Shown here piece by piece: positions 32,554-43,104 of a stretch of DNA of 64,000 nucleotides. The number at the start of each line of letters is the position of its first letter. Within the stretch, counting starts at the first letter, position 1. Origin of the DNA: a bacterium (lineage in GTDB: Bacteria > Bacillota_I > Bacilli_A > RF39 > UBA660); contig SFSZ01000005.1 of the NCBI GenBank assembly GCA_004563275.1, positions 24,039 through 88,038 of the forward strand, in the 5' to 3' direction. The notes beneath the pieces are model-generated. The model was not told the DNA's origin. It saw only the letters and a program-made list of their open reading frames with translations, and made no database searches. The translations under genes were made by a program, and so were the position numbers.

Positions 32554-34416
32554 ATGAAAAATTTAAAGAAAATTATGTTTATTTTTCTTGTTGGTATTTT
32601 ATCTTTTATGGGATTAAATACTAAAGTAGAAGCTGCAACTACAGCTCCTAGTACTATTAAAACATGGGCAATTTATGAATTACCTAAATATGTTCAAAAT
32701 TTGCCTGTAGTTCATCAAAAACCATTACAAAATGGTATATACGTTTATTGTGAAAACGAAGGTCTAAGATATTGGTCTGAATATACGATGTATCTTAATG
32801 GTCAAGTAAATGATGGATTTATTTATATTTTAGAAAATAAGCCTAATACTGGTGATTCTAAAAAGGATTACTATATTATGCAAATTGCTGTTTGGTGGTA
32901 TGAAGATATTGTTAGTGGAAATAATAATAACTTGACTACTAGTCAAAAACAATATATCACTAATAATGCAAATTCAAATGATATTTGTAATAAAATTTAT
33001 AACTTAGTAAATGGTGCTAAAAATTATAAACAACAAAAAGGTTATATTAAATTTGATACAAATAATGTTACATTTAAAGAAGAAAATGGTAATTATATTT
33101 CAAGTTTAATTAAAATTAATTATCATGCTGATAAAATGAATGATGTAATTGTTACTGGTGCTCCTAAAGGATCAACAATTATTAATAAAACTGATAAAAA
33201 TGGCGTTATATCATTCCAAATTAAAGTTCCAGTTTCATCTGTTAATCCTGGACAAACAGTAAAAATTATAATTAATTCAACTGGTACTTACAAAATTAAA
33301 AAAGTATATGATTATTATTTAAATGCTCAATGGCAAAAAGTTATTTATGGTGAAATTTTTGCAGATACTTATAATATATCAGATAGTAAAGAACTTACTT
33401 TAACTAGACCAGAAATTCATCATAATAAATTAATTATTAATAAAGTTGATGAAAGTGGTAAGTTTGTAAGTGGTGCAGAATTAACTTTATATAAAGGTGA
33501 TTGTGTAAATTCTACTTGTAATGATGCTTATGCATCTTGGACTACTACTGATGCTGCTAAATCATTTACAGATATTCCTGTTGGTAAATATACTTTAGTT
33601 GAAACTAAAGCTCCTAATGGATATCGTGTAGCAGATAAAATGTTAATTAATGTAAATAGTGATAATGCTTCATTTACTTATAAAATGGTAGATAAAGCTG
33701 AATTAAAAGTAAGAATTAGTAAAACTGATATTACTGGTGAAAAAGAAATTCCAGGTGCAACTTTAATTGTTAAAGATTCTAAAGGTAATGCAATTGAAAC
33801 TTGGGTAAGTACTAATGAACCTAAGTATATTGTTTTAGAACCTGGTGAATATTCTTTAACTGAAACTATTGCTCCTAAAGGTTATATCTTAAGTAAAACT
33901 TCTGTTTACTTCAAATTAGATGAAAATGGTAGTGTTTATGAAAAGAATGCTGATGGTGAATATGTTAAAGTTGATTATGTTAAAATGATTAACTTAGTTA
34001 AAGAAGCTATTAATATTACAAAATTAGATAGTAATACTAATGAATATGTTAGTGGTGCTGTCTTAGTTATTAAAGATTTAGAGGGGAAAACAATTGACCG
34101 TTGGACAACTACTAATGAATCACATTATGTAAGTTTAGAAGAAGGAGAATATATTCTTATTGAAGAAAGTGCTCCTAATGGCTATGTCTTAAATAAAGAA
34201 GGAATTCATATTAGAGTTGATGCTGAAAATAATTTATACATTAAAAATGCTGCTGGCGAATATGTAAAAGCTAATGGTGTTATTATGTATAATACTCCAG
34301 AAGAAAAAATTGAAGTTCCTAAGACTGGATTAACAAGTACTCTAACTTATGTAATTGGTACAATAACATTAGCTGCTGGTGCAATTGTGTTATTTAAAAA
34401 TGAAAAGAAATGTTAA
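32554..34416 (+). CDS. Sortase-anchored surface protein: thioester domain plus three SpaA-like domains
   Basis: 620-residue cell-wall adhesin or pilin tip. It has a signal peptide (1-27, cleaved after VEA), an N-terminal domain with Cys66 (YVYCENEG) and Gln110 (IMQIAVWWYED), which fit the Cys-Gln thioester of TQXA adhesin domains, then three SpaA/Cna-B-like repeats (about 290-375, 376-470 and 471-580), each with the KxD...GAxLxxxD start and a (E)xxAPxGY end. It closes with the sorting signal EVPKTG, a hydrophobic helix and a basic KNEKKC tail. The Lys/Asn/Glu for isopeptide bonds are plausible but not proven. GAGGG precedes ATG 32554. The sortase gene starts inside its last codons. Confidence 0.88.
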   Translation: MKNLKKIMFIFLVGILSFMGLNTKVEAATTAPSTIKTWAIYELPKYVQNLPVVHQKPLQNGIYVYCENEGLRYWSEYTMYLNGQVNDGFIYILENKPNTGDSKKDYYIMQIAVWWYEDIVSGNNNNLTTSQKQYITNNANSNDICNKIYNLVNGAKNYKQQKGYIKFDTNNVTFKEENGNYISSLIKINYHADKMNDVIVTGAPKGSTIINKTDKNGVISFQIKVPVSSVNPGQTVKIIINSTGTYKIKKVYDYYLNAQWQKVIYGEIFADTYNISDSKELTLTRPEIHHNKLIINKVDESGKFVSGAELTLYKGDCVNSTCNDAYASWTTTDAAKSFTDIPVGKYTLVETKAPNGYRVADKMLINVNSDNASFTYKMVDKAELKVRISKTDITGEKEIPGATLIVKDSKGNAIETWVSTNEPKYIVLEPGEYSLTETIAPKGYILSKTSVYFKLDENGSVYEKNADGEYVKVDYVKMINLVKEAINITKLDSNTNEYVSGAVLVIKDLEGKTIDRWTTTNESHYVSLEEGEYILIEESAPNGYVLNKEGIHIRVDAENNLYIKNAAGEYVKANGVIMYNTPEEKIEVPKTGLTSTLTYVIGTITLAAGAIVLFKNEKKC

Positions 34417-35065
34417 GGTTACAATTGGTGTTTTAACTATATTTATTGGTTTATGTGTACTTCTTAGTACTTACTTTAATTCAACTAAATTAGAAGTATT
34501 TGATGAAATGAATGAACAATATTATAATCAAGTAGTTTCTATAGCTGATGAAATAGAAGAAAAAGAAGATACGGTTCCTGAAGTTAAACAAGAGGAAGAT
34601 AATAAATCAAATGTAGTAAATAATACAACAACAACAACAACTAAGAAGAAAACTACTACAGATATATCAAAATTATATGTTGGAACTTTGAATATTCCAA
34701 AGATTAATTTACAAAGAGGTTTCTTTGATATTAATTCTAAGTATAATAATGTTAATAAGAATATTTATGTACATCCATCTTCAAGTTATCCTAATTCAAT
34801 GAATGGTAACTTGATCTTGGCGGCACATTCAGGTACTAGCTCAATATCTTATTTTAAAAATCTTTATAAATTACAACCAAATGATGATATTTATGTAAAT
34901 TATAAAAATAAAGAATATCATTATAAAATTAAGAAAATTTATAAAGTTGAAAAAACAGGTACTGTGAGTATTCAAAGAAATAAAAATGTTTCAACTTTAA
35001 CATTAATTACATGTTCAAAAAATGATAGTAAAACTCAAACAGTTTATATTTGTGAACTAGTTTAG
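34400..35065 (+). CDS. Sortase (class D/E-like) linked to the SpaA-domain protein
   Basis: 221-residue transpeptidase with an N-terminal membrane anchor (8-26), a Thr/Lys-rich stem (75-87) and a sortase barrel. The catalytic His is in LAAHSG (His143) and Cys in TLITCSK (Cys205). The usual Arg before the last strand is not seen: the segment after the Cys reads SKNDSKTQTVYICEL, with Gln213 about where Arg is expected. It starts 17 nt before the end of the pilin-like gene and so is translationally coupled. The likely job is to attach or polymerise the upstream VPKTG protein. Confidence 0.85.
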   Translation: MKRNVKVTIGVLTIFIGLCVLLSTYFNSTKLEVFDEMNEQYYNQVVSIADEIEEKEDTVPEVKQEEDNKSNVVNNTTTTTTKKKTTTDISKLYVGTLNIPKINLQRGFFDINSKYNNVNKNIYVHPSSSYPNSMNGNLILAAHSGTSSISYFKNLYKLQPNDDIYVNYKNKEYHYKIKKIYKVEKTGTVSIQRNKNVSTLTLITCSKNDSKTQTVYICELV

Positions 35066-35103
35066 AGTTCGAATAAAAGAATAAAAAGGTTGGGGTGATG
35101 AAA

Positions 35104-35895
35104 ATGGTAGAGATTTCTCTATGGGATAAGATTAAAACTATATTTAGTCTTATCTTTTCATCACCTCTTTTTTTAGTTTTACTTTTTGGATTTTTACTTA
35201 TGATAGTAGATATTTATGTAATATCTAAAAAGAAAAAGGGGACTAAAATAGCTTATTTAATAGTTAGTTTAATTATTATAGGGTTATTACTTAAGAATTA
35301 TTTTTCATCATTATTTAGTATTTTTGATACGATATTTAAGAATATTGTGACTATTATATATTTTCCAAGTGTTCTTGAATATATAATAATGTTAATAATT
35401 AGTTTAGTAATATTATTTATTAGTTTAATTAGTAGAAAAACTAATAAAAAAGTAAGAATAATTAATACATTTGTGTTTTCTACTAATATATTTTTATTCT
35501 TCTTAATATTAGATCAAATATCTAAAAATAATATAGATTTATCTAATAAGATTAATATTTATTCAAATGAAAATTTAATGGTTTTATTTGAGTTATCTAT
35601 TTTAATATTTATAGTTTGGGTTGTTGGTTTAATTCTTTATAAGATTATAAAGAAAATTATTCATAAAGATGATAAACCAGTGAATTTTTATGAAGCTCCA
35701 GAGCTTCCAAGCACAATAGAAGAGTTAAGACAAAAAGAACTTATACCAGAACCTAAGATTGAATATATTGTTGTTGAAAAGGAACAACCTAAAGAAGAAA
35801 AAGAAGATTTATCTGATATGTTTACTTTAGAAGAATATAAACAAATGAGAGAATTATTACAAGAAATAAAAGATAAACAAAATAAAGAGGATTAG
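35104..35895 (+). CDS. Membrane protein of unknown function in the sortase locus
   Basis: 263 residues with about five membrane segments in the first 190 residues (PLFLVLLFGFLLMIVDIYVI, YLIVSLIIIGLLL and others), then a cytoplasmic tail of about 75 residues rich in Glu/Lys/Pro that ends in a predicted helix (EEYKQMRELLQEIKDKQ). I do not recognise it. ATG 35104 has GGGGTGA 5 nt upstream; ATG 35098 is possible. It follows the sortase by 38 nt and may be a partner or regulator. Its stop codon lies inside the shared hairpin with the opposite sortase gene. Confidence 0.72.
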   Translation: MVEISLWDKIKTIFSLIFSSPLFLVLLFGFLLMIVDIYVISKKKKGTKIAYLIVSLIIIGLLLKNYFSSLFSIFDTIFKNIVTIIYFPSVLEYIIMLIISLVILFISLISRKTNKKVRIINTFVFSTNIFLFFLILDQISKNNIDLSNKINIYSNENLMVLFELSILIFIVWVVGLILYKIIKKIIHKDDKPVNFYEAPELPSTIEELRQKELIPEPKIEYIVVEKEQPKEEKEDLSDMFTLEEYKQMRELLQEIKDKQNKED

Positions 35896-35908
35896 TTAAT
35901 CCTCTTTT
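35884..35908. terminator. Bidirectional terminator between convergent genes
   Basis: AAAGAGGATTA / TAATCCTCTTT form an 11-bp palindrome separated by GT. The A-run on the left and T-run on the right give U-tracts for both directions. The stop codons of both convergent genes lie at the centre. Confidence 0.9.
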
Positions 35909-37488
35909 ATTAATTTGGCATGAACTACTAAACGATTTTTAATTCCGTTAGAGCAGGTTGATAAAGTTAAGATTTTATCTTCAGCAGTTAATGTTTGTTT
36001 GAAATCATAAATACTTCTTTTAGAAAGCATTGTTAAGAAACTTAGGTAGTCTCCATCACTGTTAAATTCGGTTTCTAAATAATCGGTTGTAACTGGAATT
36101 GTATAGATTGAAAAGATTTGCCATTTCATATTTTCTTTAGTTGTATTAAAGGTTATAATTTGGTTTTTAGCTTTTTTATACCAGTAACTATTTAATGTAT
36201 ATCTTAGGGTTCCAAACATTTTTTGATTAGCTAGATTATGACCATAAATTAGGGTGTTTTTACTTAATTCATCTATGCTATTACGATAGTCCATAAAAAT
36301 CCAACCATGACGATTTTTATTTTGATAATAGTCTCTTTTTAGGTAATAATCATTATCATCTTTTTGAACTACAGGGTAGTCAATATTAGTATTATTAACT
36401 GTCAACCAACCAACTGTATCAGGGTTAATGGTTAGTAATTTTTCAAAAACTTTTTCATATTTAATATCATAAATAGTAGTAGTTGTTATTTTAGTTGTAT
36501 CACCAGGTTTAGTTGTTGTTGGTATTGATGGTGTGGCGTCAATTAATATTTTATTAAGATCAGTTTCAATATTTTCTTGATTATGATTATCACGATAATT
36601 TTCATAAACATTATAACCAAGCATACAAGTAACTGCTAAGATAACACAAATTAGTGAAAACTTAATAATATTTAAATTTAATTGTTTTAAGAAATTCTTT
36701 TCTTTATAATCTTTACTATAATTTATTTTAAATGTAATGTTATAATTATTTAGAATTTTTTCATGTTTCTTTTTATATTCAGATATTACTTTATAAATAT
36801 CATCAATATTATTATTTTCATTAATAATAATTTTAGTATTGGACTTTTTATTATTTAATAGGGTATTTAGTATATAAGTAAATGTTTCTTTATTAAAAGT
36901 CTTTATTTCAATAGATTTTAAATATTTATTTATTTTAATAAATGATTCAAAGTCATCTAGATCTTCATTAGTGAAATTATCAATTATAATACTTTTTTTA
37001 TAGAAAATGTCACTGTAAGTATTAATATTATTAATATTTAAGAAATTACTTACAAATAATATTTCACTACGAATTGTTATTTGTAAATTATTATTTTTAT
37101 CTAATCTTTCTAAAAGAGCTGGAGCAATATCAAAGACATTTAATGTTTCAATGTATCTATTATCTAGAAGTTTCATAAAGATATCATAATTAATTCTTTT
37201 ATCTGGTTTAATATAAATATCTTTAATATTAGGAATATGGCTTAAAACATCTAATGAATTTAAGATAATATCATAATCTTTAATGATAGTTTTTTTAATA
37301 TTCTGTTTAATAATAATAACATTTAAAAAAGAAGATACTAATTCAAGATTATTTTTAATATAATCAATACTAAAAATTATTTCTTTAGTATCAATTACAT
37401 TAGTATTATTTAAATCTACTTTAATATCTTTTGTATATTTATCAATTGTTAATAAATTTTTACCTATTTTAAATATTATCTTATCCAT
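35896..37488 (-). CDS. Class B-like sortase with large N-terminal cytoplasmic extension
   Basis: 530 residues. The C-terminal part (about 340-530) is a sortase of the B type: INPDTVGWLTV ... IDYPVVQ start, His417 in LIYGHNL, Cys512 in LSTCS and Arg519 in NRLVV, so the catalytic triad is complete. A membrane segment lies at about 276-296 and a Thr/Pro stem at 318-340. The first ~270 residues are predicted cytoplasmic, with repeating Ile/Leu/Asn-rich strand-helix pattern and no family I can name; ordinary SrtB has only a short tail there. No ribosome-binding site is visible before the ATG. Opposite orientation suggests independent control from the upstream sortase. Confidence 0.85.
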   Translation of the reverse strand: MDKIIFKIGKNLLTIDKYTKDIKVDLNNTNVIDTKEIIFSIDYIKNNLELVSSFLNVIIIKQNIKKTIIKDYDIILNSLDVLSHIPNIKDIYIKPDKRINYDIFMKLLDNRYIETLNVFDIAPALLERLDKNNNLQITIRSEILFVSNFLNINNINTYSDIFYKKSIIIDNFTNEDLDDFESFIKINKYLKSIEIKTFNKETFTYILNTLLNNKKSNTKIIINENNNIDDIYKVISEYKKKHEKILNNYNITFKINYSKDYKEKNFLKQLNLNIIKFSLICVILAVTCMLGYNVYENYRDNHNQENIETDLNKILIDATPSIPTTTKPGDTTKITTTTIYDIKYEKVFEKLLTINPDTVGWLTVNNTNIDYPVVQKDDNDYYLKRDYYQNKNRHGWIFMDYRNSIDELSKNTLIYGHNLANQKMFGTLRYTLNSYWYKKAKNQIITFNTTKENMKWQIFSIYTIPVTTDYLETEFNSDGDYLSFLTMLSKRSIYDFKQTLTAEDKILTLSTCSNGIKNRLVVHAKLIKED

Positions 37489-37591
37489 ATATTTATAATA
37501 ACATAATTCAATAATTATTTAAAGATTGTTTTTGATAAAATTACAAGAGAGGAATAAATAATCCTTTCTTTATTTTTAGGTAAATGTTTGG

Positions 37592-39022
<1,431 letters not shown>

Positions 39023-39040
39023 CAGTCTTTTTAAATCTTG

Positions 39041-39069
39041 TTGACTTTAAAAATTTTATGATTTAAAAT
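39041..39069 (+). promoter_or_regulatory. Sigma-A promoter for the ABC exporter operon
   Basis: TTGACT, a 17-bp spacer and TAAAAT. The start codon is 46 nt downstream. Confidence 0.8.
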
Positions 39070-39114
39070 TATATCTGGTGTGAATACGGGTTAATTTATT
39101 TGAAAGGAAAATAT

Positions 39115-40872
39115 ATGTTAAAGTTATTTAGAAATTTAACTAAGAGGGATATTTGTCTTTTTTTAGTTGCAGTTTTATTTATTGTTTTAGGTGTTAATTT
39201 AGAATTAACGATGCCTGATTATATGTCTAAAATTACAATGTTAGTACAAACTGAAGGTAGTAAGATGAGTGAAATATTACTTAATGGTGGTTATATGCTT
39301 GCTTGTGCTTTTGGTAGTATGTTAATTAGTATTTTAGTTGGTTATTTGATTGCTAGAGTTACTAGTGATTTTTCTCTTAATACAAGAAATAAATTGTTTA
39401 ATAAAGTTTTAAGTATGGGAATGCAAGATGTTAAAGCATTTAATACTAGTAGTTTAATTACAAGAACTACTAATGATATTACGCAATTAGAAATGGTTTT
39501 AGGAATGGGGATGCAATTATTAATTAAAGCTCCGATTACAGCGGTTATAGCGGTTACTAAAATATTAAATAAAAATTGGCAATGGAGTTTAGCAACAGGA
39601 ATTGCAGTAGTAGTATTACTTACAACCATTGGAATACTTACTGTTATAGTTATGCCTAAATTTAAGATTGTTCAAAAATTAATTGATAAGTTAAATGGAG
39701 TAACTAGAGAAAATTTAACTGGTATTAGAGTTGTTAGAGCCTTTAATGCAGAAGAATATCAAGAAGGTAAGTTTAATGATGTAAATAATAGACTTACGAA
39801 TCAACAATTATTTAATCAAAGAACTTTTTCAATTATGCAACCAATGATGTATTTAGTTATGCATGTTTTATCAATGTCTATTTATTTTATGGGAGCATTT
39901 TTAATTGCAGAAAGTGCGATGGCTGATAAGCTTACGATATTTAGTGAGATGGTTGTTTTTTCTTCCTATGCAATGCAAGTTATTATGTCTTTTTTAATGA
40001 TAGCAATGATTATTACAATTATACCAAGAGCTAATGTATCTGCTAATCGTATTAATGAAGTTTTAGATACAGTTGATAGTATTTTAGATGGTAATGTTAA
40101 AAAAGGTAATGAAGAAGGTACAGTTGAATTTAAACATGTTTATTTTAAATATCCTAATGCGGAAGAATATGTTTTAGAGGATATATCTTTTAAAGCTAAT
40201 AAAGGTGATGTAGTGGCTTTTATAGGTTCTACTGGTAGTGGTAAGAGTACTTTAATTAATTTAGTTCCAAGATTTTATGATGTTACTTCTGGCGAAGTAT
40301 TAGTTGATGGAGTTAATGTTAAAGATTATGATCAAAATTCATTACATAATATTTTAGGGTATGTTCCTCAGAAGGCAGTTATGTTTAATGGTAGTGTTAA
40401 ATATAATGTTAGTTATGGAGAAAATGGTAAAGGTAAAAAGAATAATAAATTAATTGAAGAAGCTATTAAAGTAGCTCAAGCTGAAGATTTTGTTACTAAG
40501 ATGGATGAAGGTTATGATAGTCATATAGCTCAAGGTGGTACGAATGTATCTGGTGGACAAAAACAAAGATTAGCTATTGCTAGAGCAATTGCCAGAAAAC
40601 CGGAAATATATATATTTGATGATTCTTTTTCAGCTTTAGATTATAAGACTGATTCAGTACTTAGAAAAGAACTAAAAAAATATACGAAAGATGCAACTAG
40701 TTTAATTGTTGCTCAAAGAATAGGAACTATTTTAAATGCTGATAAGATTATCGTCTTAGATGAAGGAAAATGTGTAGGAATGGGAACTCATAAAGAGTTA
40801 CTTAAAAATTGTGAAGTGTATAGAGAAATAGCTCTATCACAACTATCAAAGGAGGAACTAGAAAATGTCTAA
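39115..40872 (+). CDS. Heterodimeric ABC exporter, subunit 1 (degenerate ATP site)
   Basis: 585-residue half-transporter: six membrane helices (to about 320), then an ATPase with Walker A GSTGSGKST, Q-loop, signature NVSGGQKQR and Walker B IYIFDDSFSALD. Asp replaces the catalytic Glu after Walker B, the usual sign of the weak site in heterodimers of the BmrCD or TM287/288 kind. Start ATG 39115 has AAAGGA upstream. It overlaps the next gene by 8 nt. Likely exports lipids, peptides or drugs. Confidence 0.92.
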   Translation: MLKLFRNLTKRDICLFLVAVLFIVLGVNLELTMPDYMSKITMLVQTEGSKMSEILLNGGYMLACAFGSMLISILVGYLIARVTSDFSLNTRNKLFNKVLSMGMQDVKAFNTSSLITRTTNDITQLEMVLGMGMQLLIKAPITAVIAVTKILNKNWQWSLATGIAVVVLLTTIGILTVIVMPKFKIVQKLIDKLNGVTRENLTGIRVVRAFNAEEYQEGKFNDVNNRLTNQQLFNQRTFSIMQPMMYLVMHVLSMSIYFMGAFLIAESAMADKLTIFSEMVVFSSYAMQVIMSFLMIAMIITIIPRANVSANRINEVLDTVDSILDGNVKKGNEEGTVEFKHVYFKYPNAEEYVLEDISFKANKGDVVAFIGSTGSGKSTLINLVPRFYDVTSGEVLVDGVNVKDYDQNSLHNILGYVPQKAVMFNGSVKYNVSYGENGKGKKNNKLIEEAIKVAQAEDFVTKMDEGYDSHIAQGGTNVSGGQKQRLAIARAIARKPEIYIFDDSFSALDYKTDSVLRKELKKYTKDATSLIVAQRIGTILNADKIIVLDEGKCVGMGTHKELLKNCEVYREIALSQLSKEELENV

Positions 40873-43030
40873 GAATGAAAAAGAAAATAAAGTTACTCCG
40901 AGAAGAGGACATGGTCCTGGAAAAGGTGGATTTGAAAAGCCAAAGAATTTTAAAAATGCTATTTCAAGATTATTAAAAGAATTAAATGCCTTTAAGGTAA
41001 GTGTTATTTTAGGTTTATTATTTGCAGCAATAGGTTCGATTATATCTATTAATGCACCTAAATATTTATCTAAACTTACAGATGTAATAAGCGCAGGATT
41101 AAAAATTAATAGTGATAATTTAAAATTAATTACTACTAATATGATGAATAGTTTTAGTGAAGATAATTTAATTAAATTATTAGATGATAAGAATTTATCT
41201 TTAGAAGATAGAAAGAGTATTAGCGAGTTTATTAATAGTGGAGATGTTTCTAAATTATCTATAAATGTTGTTAGTAAAGTATTTAATGACTTTGAAGTTG
41301 ATGGGGTGGTTATTAACCGCAAAGATCAAATTAAGTCAGTAAGTACTTTAATGAGTTTAAAAGATATTAAAGATGCTAATAAGATTTATAGTACTTTAGA
41401 TAAACTTCCAGATAGTATGAAAAAGGTTATCGAGCCATCCATTAATTTAGCTAAGATTAAGAGTATTGGAATATTTTTATTTGTATTATATTTTATAAGT
41501 GCTTTATTTACTTATGGGGAAGCAATTTTAATGGTTAATGTTTCGAATAATTTTGCAAGAAAATTAAGAACTAAGACCAGTGAAAAGATTAATAGATTAC
41601 CTTTAAAATATTTTGATAATCATGCTTTTGGTGATTTGCTTTCAAGGGTAACTAATGATATTGATACAATAGCTTCAACTTTAAATGATTCTTTATCTAC
41701 TTTAGTTAGTGCTATTACATTATTTTTAGGTGCAACTTTTATGATGTTTTATACTAACTGGATTATGGCAGTAACCGCAATTGTTTCTTCTTTATTTGGT
41801 TTTATATTTATGTTTATAATTTTAGGTAAGAGCCAAAAATATTTCATGAGAAGACAAGTTGAATTAGGCAATTTAAATGGTCATATTGAAGAAGTTTATT
41901 CAGGATTAAATGTGGTTAAAGCTTATAATGGACAAAGTGATGTTAAGGGTAAATTTAATGATTATAATAGTAGGGTATATGATGCTAATTTAAAGAGTCA
42001 ATTCTTATCAGGATTAATGCATCCAATGATGGGATTTATGGGTAATTTAGGTTATGTATCAGTATGTATAGTAGGAGCAATATTAACAATGAAAGGTTAT
42101 ATTACTTTTGGAGTTATCGTAGCTTTTATTACTTATGTTAGATTATTCTCAAGCCCACTTACTCAAATTGCGCAAGCAATGAGTAGTTTACAATCAACAG
42201 CAGCTGCATCAGAGAGAGTATTTGAAATATTTGATGAAGAAGAACTAGCTGATGAATCAATGATTAAGAATAAATTAAAGTTAGAAGATGTTAAAGGTAA
42301 GATCGAATTTAAAAATGTTAATTTTACTTATGATGGAAATGAGAAACCAACTATCAAAGGATTTAGTGCTGTAGCTAACCCAGGAGAAAAGGTAGCTATT
42401 GTTGGACCAACTGGTGCTGGAAAAACAACTTTAGTTAATTTACTTATGAAATTTTACGATATTGATAGTGGAGATATTTTAATAGATGGAGTAAGTATTC
42501 ATGATTTAACGAGAGAAAATATTCATGATTTATTTACAATGGTCTTACAAGATACTTGGCTATTTGAAGGAACTATTAAAGATAATATTGTTTATAACCG
42601 TAAAAATATTAATGATAATCAAGTTAAAGAAGTATGTAAAACAGTTGGAGTTAATCATTTTATTAAAACATTACCTGAAGGATATGATTCAATTATTTCC
42701 GATAATGATAGTGTATCAGCTGGACAAAGACAGTTACTTACAATAGCTCGTGGGATGATTAAAAATGCACCATTTTTAATCTTGGATGAAGCGACTAGTA
42801 ATGTAGATACAAGAACTGAAGAGTTAGTTCAAAAAGCAATGGATGAACTTACTAAAGGTAAAACTTCATTTATTATTGCTCATAGATTATCAACAATTAA
42901 GAATGCTAATTTAATATTAGTTATGGATCATGGTAATATTATCGAACAAGGTACTCATGAAGAGTTATTACAAAAAAATGGATTCTATGCTAAACTTTAT
43001 AATTCACAATTTAGTGGGATTGATAAGTAG
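40865..43030 (+). CDS. Heterodimeric ABC exporter, subunit 2
   Basis: 721-residue partner. Its ATPase has Walker A GPTGAGKTT, signature VSAGQRQ and Walker B FLILDEATSNVD with the catalytic Glu, so this protein supplies the competent Walker B. Between the first and second membrane helices there is an added domain of about 135 residues (roughly 60-195), predicted outside the cell; such inserts occur in part of the family. GGAGG lies before ATG 40865, within the end of subunit 1. It is followed by a short gap with a consensus promoter for the next gene. Confidence 0.92.
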   Translation: MSKNEKENKVTPRRGHGPGKGGFEKPKNFKNAISRLLKELNAFKVSVILGLLFAAIGSIISINAPKYLSKLTDVISAGLKINSDNLKLITTNMMNSFSEDNLIKLLDDKNLSLEDRKSISEFINSGDVSKLSINVVSKVFNDFEVDGVVINRKDQIKSVSTLMSLKDIKDANKIYSTLDKLPDSMKKVIEPSINLAKIKSIGIFLFVLYFISALFTYGEAILMVNVSNNFARKLRTKTSEKINRLPLKYFDNHAFGDLLSRVTNDIDTIASTLNDSLSTLVSAITLFLGATFMMFYTNWIMAVTAIVSSLFGFIFMFIILGKSQKYFMRRQVELGNLNGHIEEVYSGLNVVKAYNGQSDVKGKFNDYNSRVYDANLKSQFLSGLMHPMMGFMGNLGYVSVCIVGAILTMKGYITFGVIVAFITYVRLFSSPLTQIAQAMSSLQSTAAASERVFEIFDEEELADESMIKNKLKLEDVKGKIEFKNVNFTYDGNEKPTIKGFSAVANPGEKVAIVGPTGAGKTTLVNLLMKFYDIDSGDILIDGVSIHDLTRENIHDLFTMVLQDTWLFEGTIKDNIVYNRKNINDNQVKEVCKTVGVNHFIKTLPEGYDSIISDNDSVSAGQRQLLTIARGMIKNAPFLILDEATSNVDTRTEELVQKAMDELTKGKTSFIIAHRLSTIKNANLILVMDHGNIIEQGTHEELLQKNGFYAKLYNSQFSGIDK

Positions 43031-43048
43031 GATTTAGGGCCTTTTTTG

Positions 43049-43077
43049 TTGACATAACCCTTAATTAGAATTATAAT
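43049..43077 (+). promoter_or_regulatory. Consensus promoter for the 43.1 kb gene
   Basis: TTGACA, a 17-bp spacer and TATAAT: a perfect sigma-A match. The start codon is 28 nt downstream after AAGGGGG. Confidence 0.9.
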
Positions 43078-43104
43078 AGTTGAAAATTTTAAGGGGGCTT
43101 TATT

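Noticed and set aside
34621..34655. Microsatellite or contingency locus in the sortase stem (ACA/ACT-rich)
   Set aside because: The Thr codon run is short and mixed, in frame and typical of sortase stems; it is too irregular for slippage switching.
40858..41322. Long open frame on the minus strand within the ABC exporter subunit 2 gene
   Set aside because: It is antisense to a clear ABC gene, is low-complexity Leu/Ser/Asn, and has no ribosome-binding site or family. The same applies to the minus-strand frames at 22157-22447, 39342-39629, 53828-54154 and 55496-55747.
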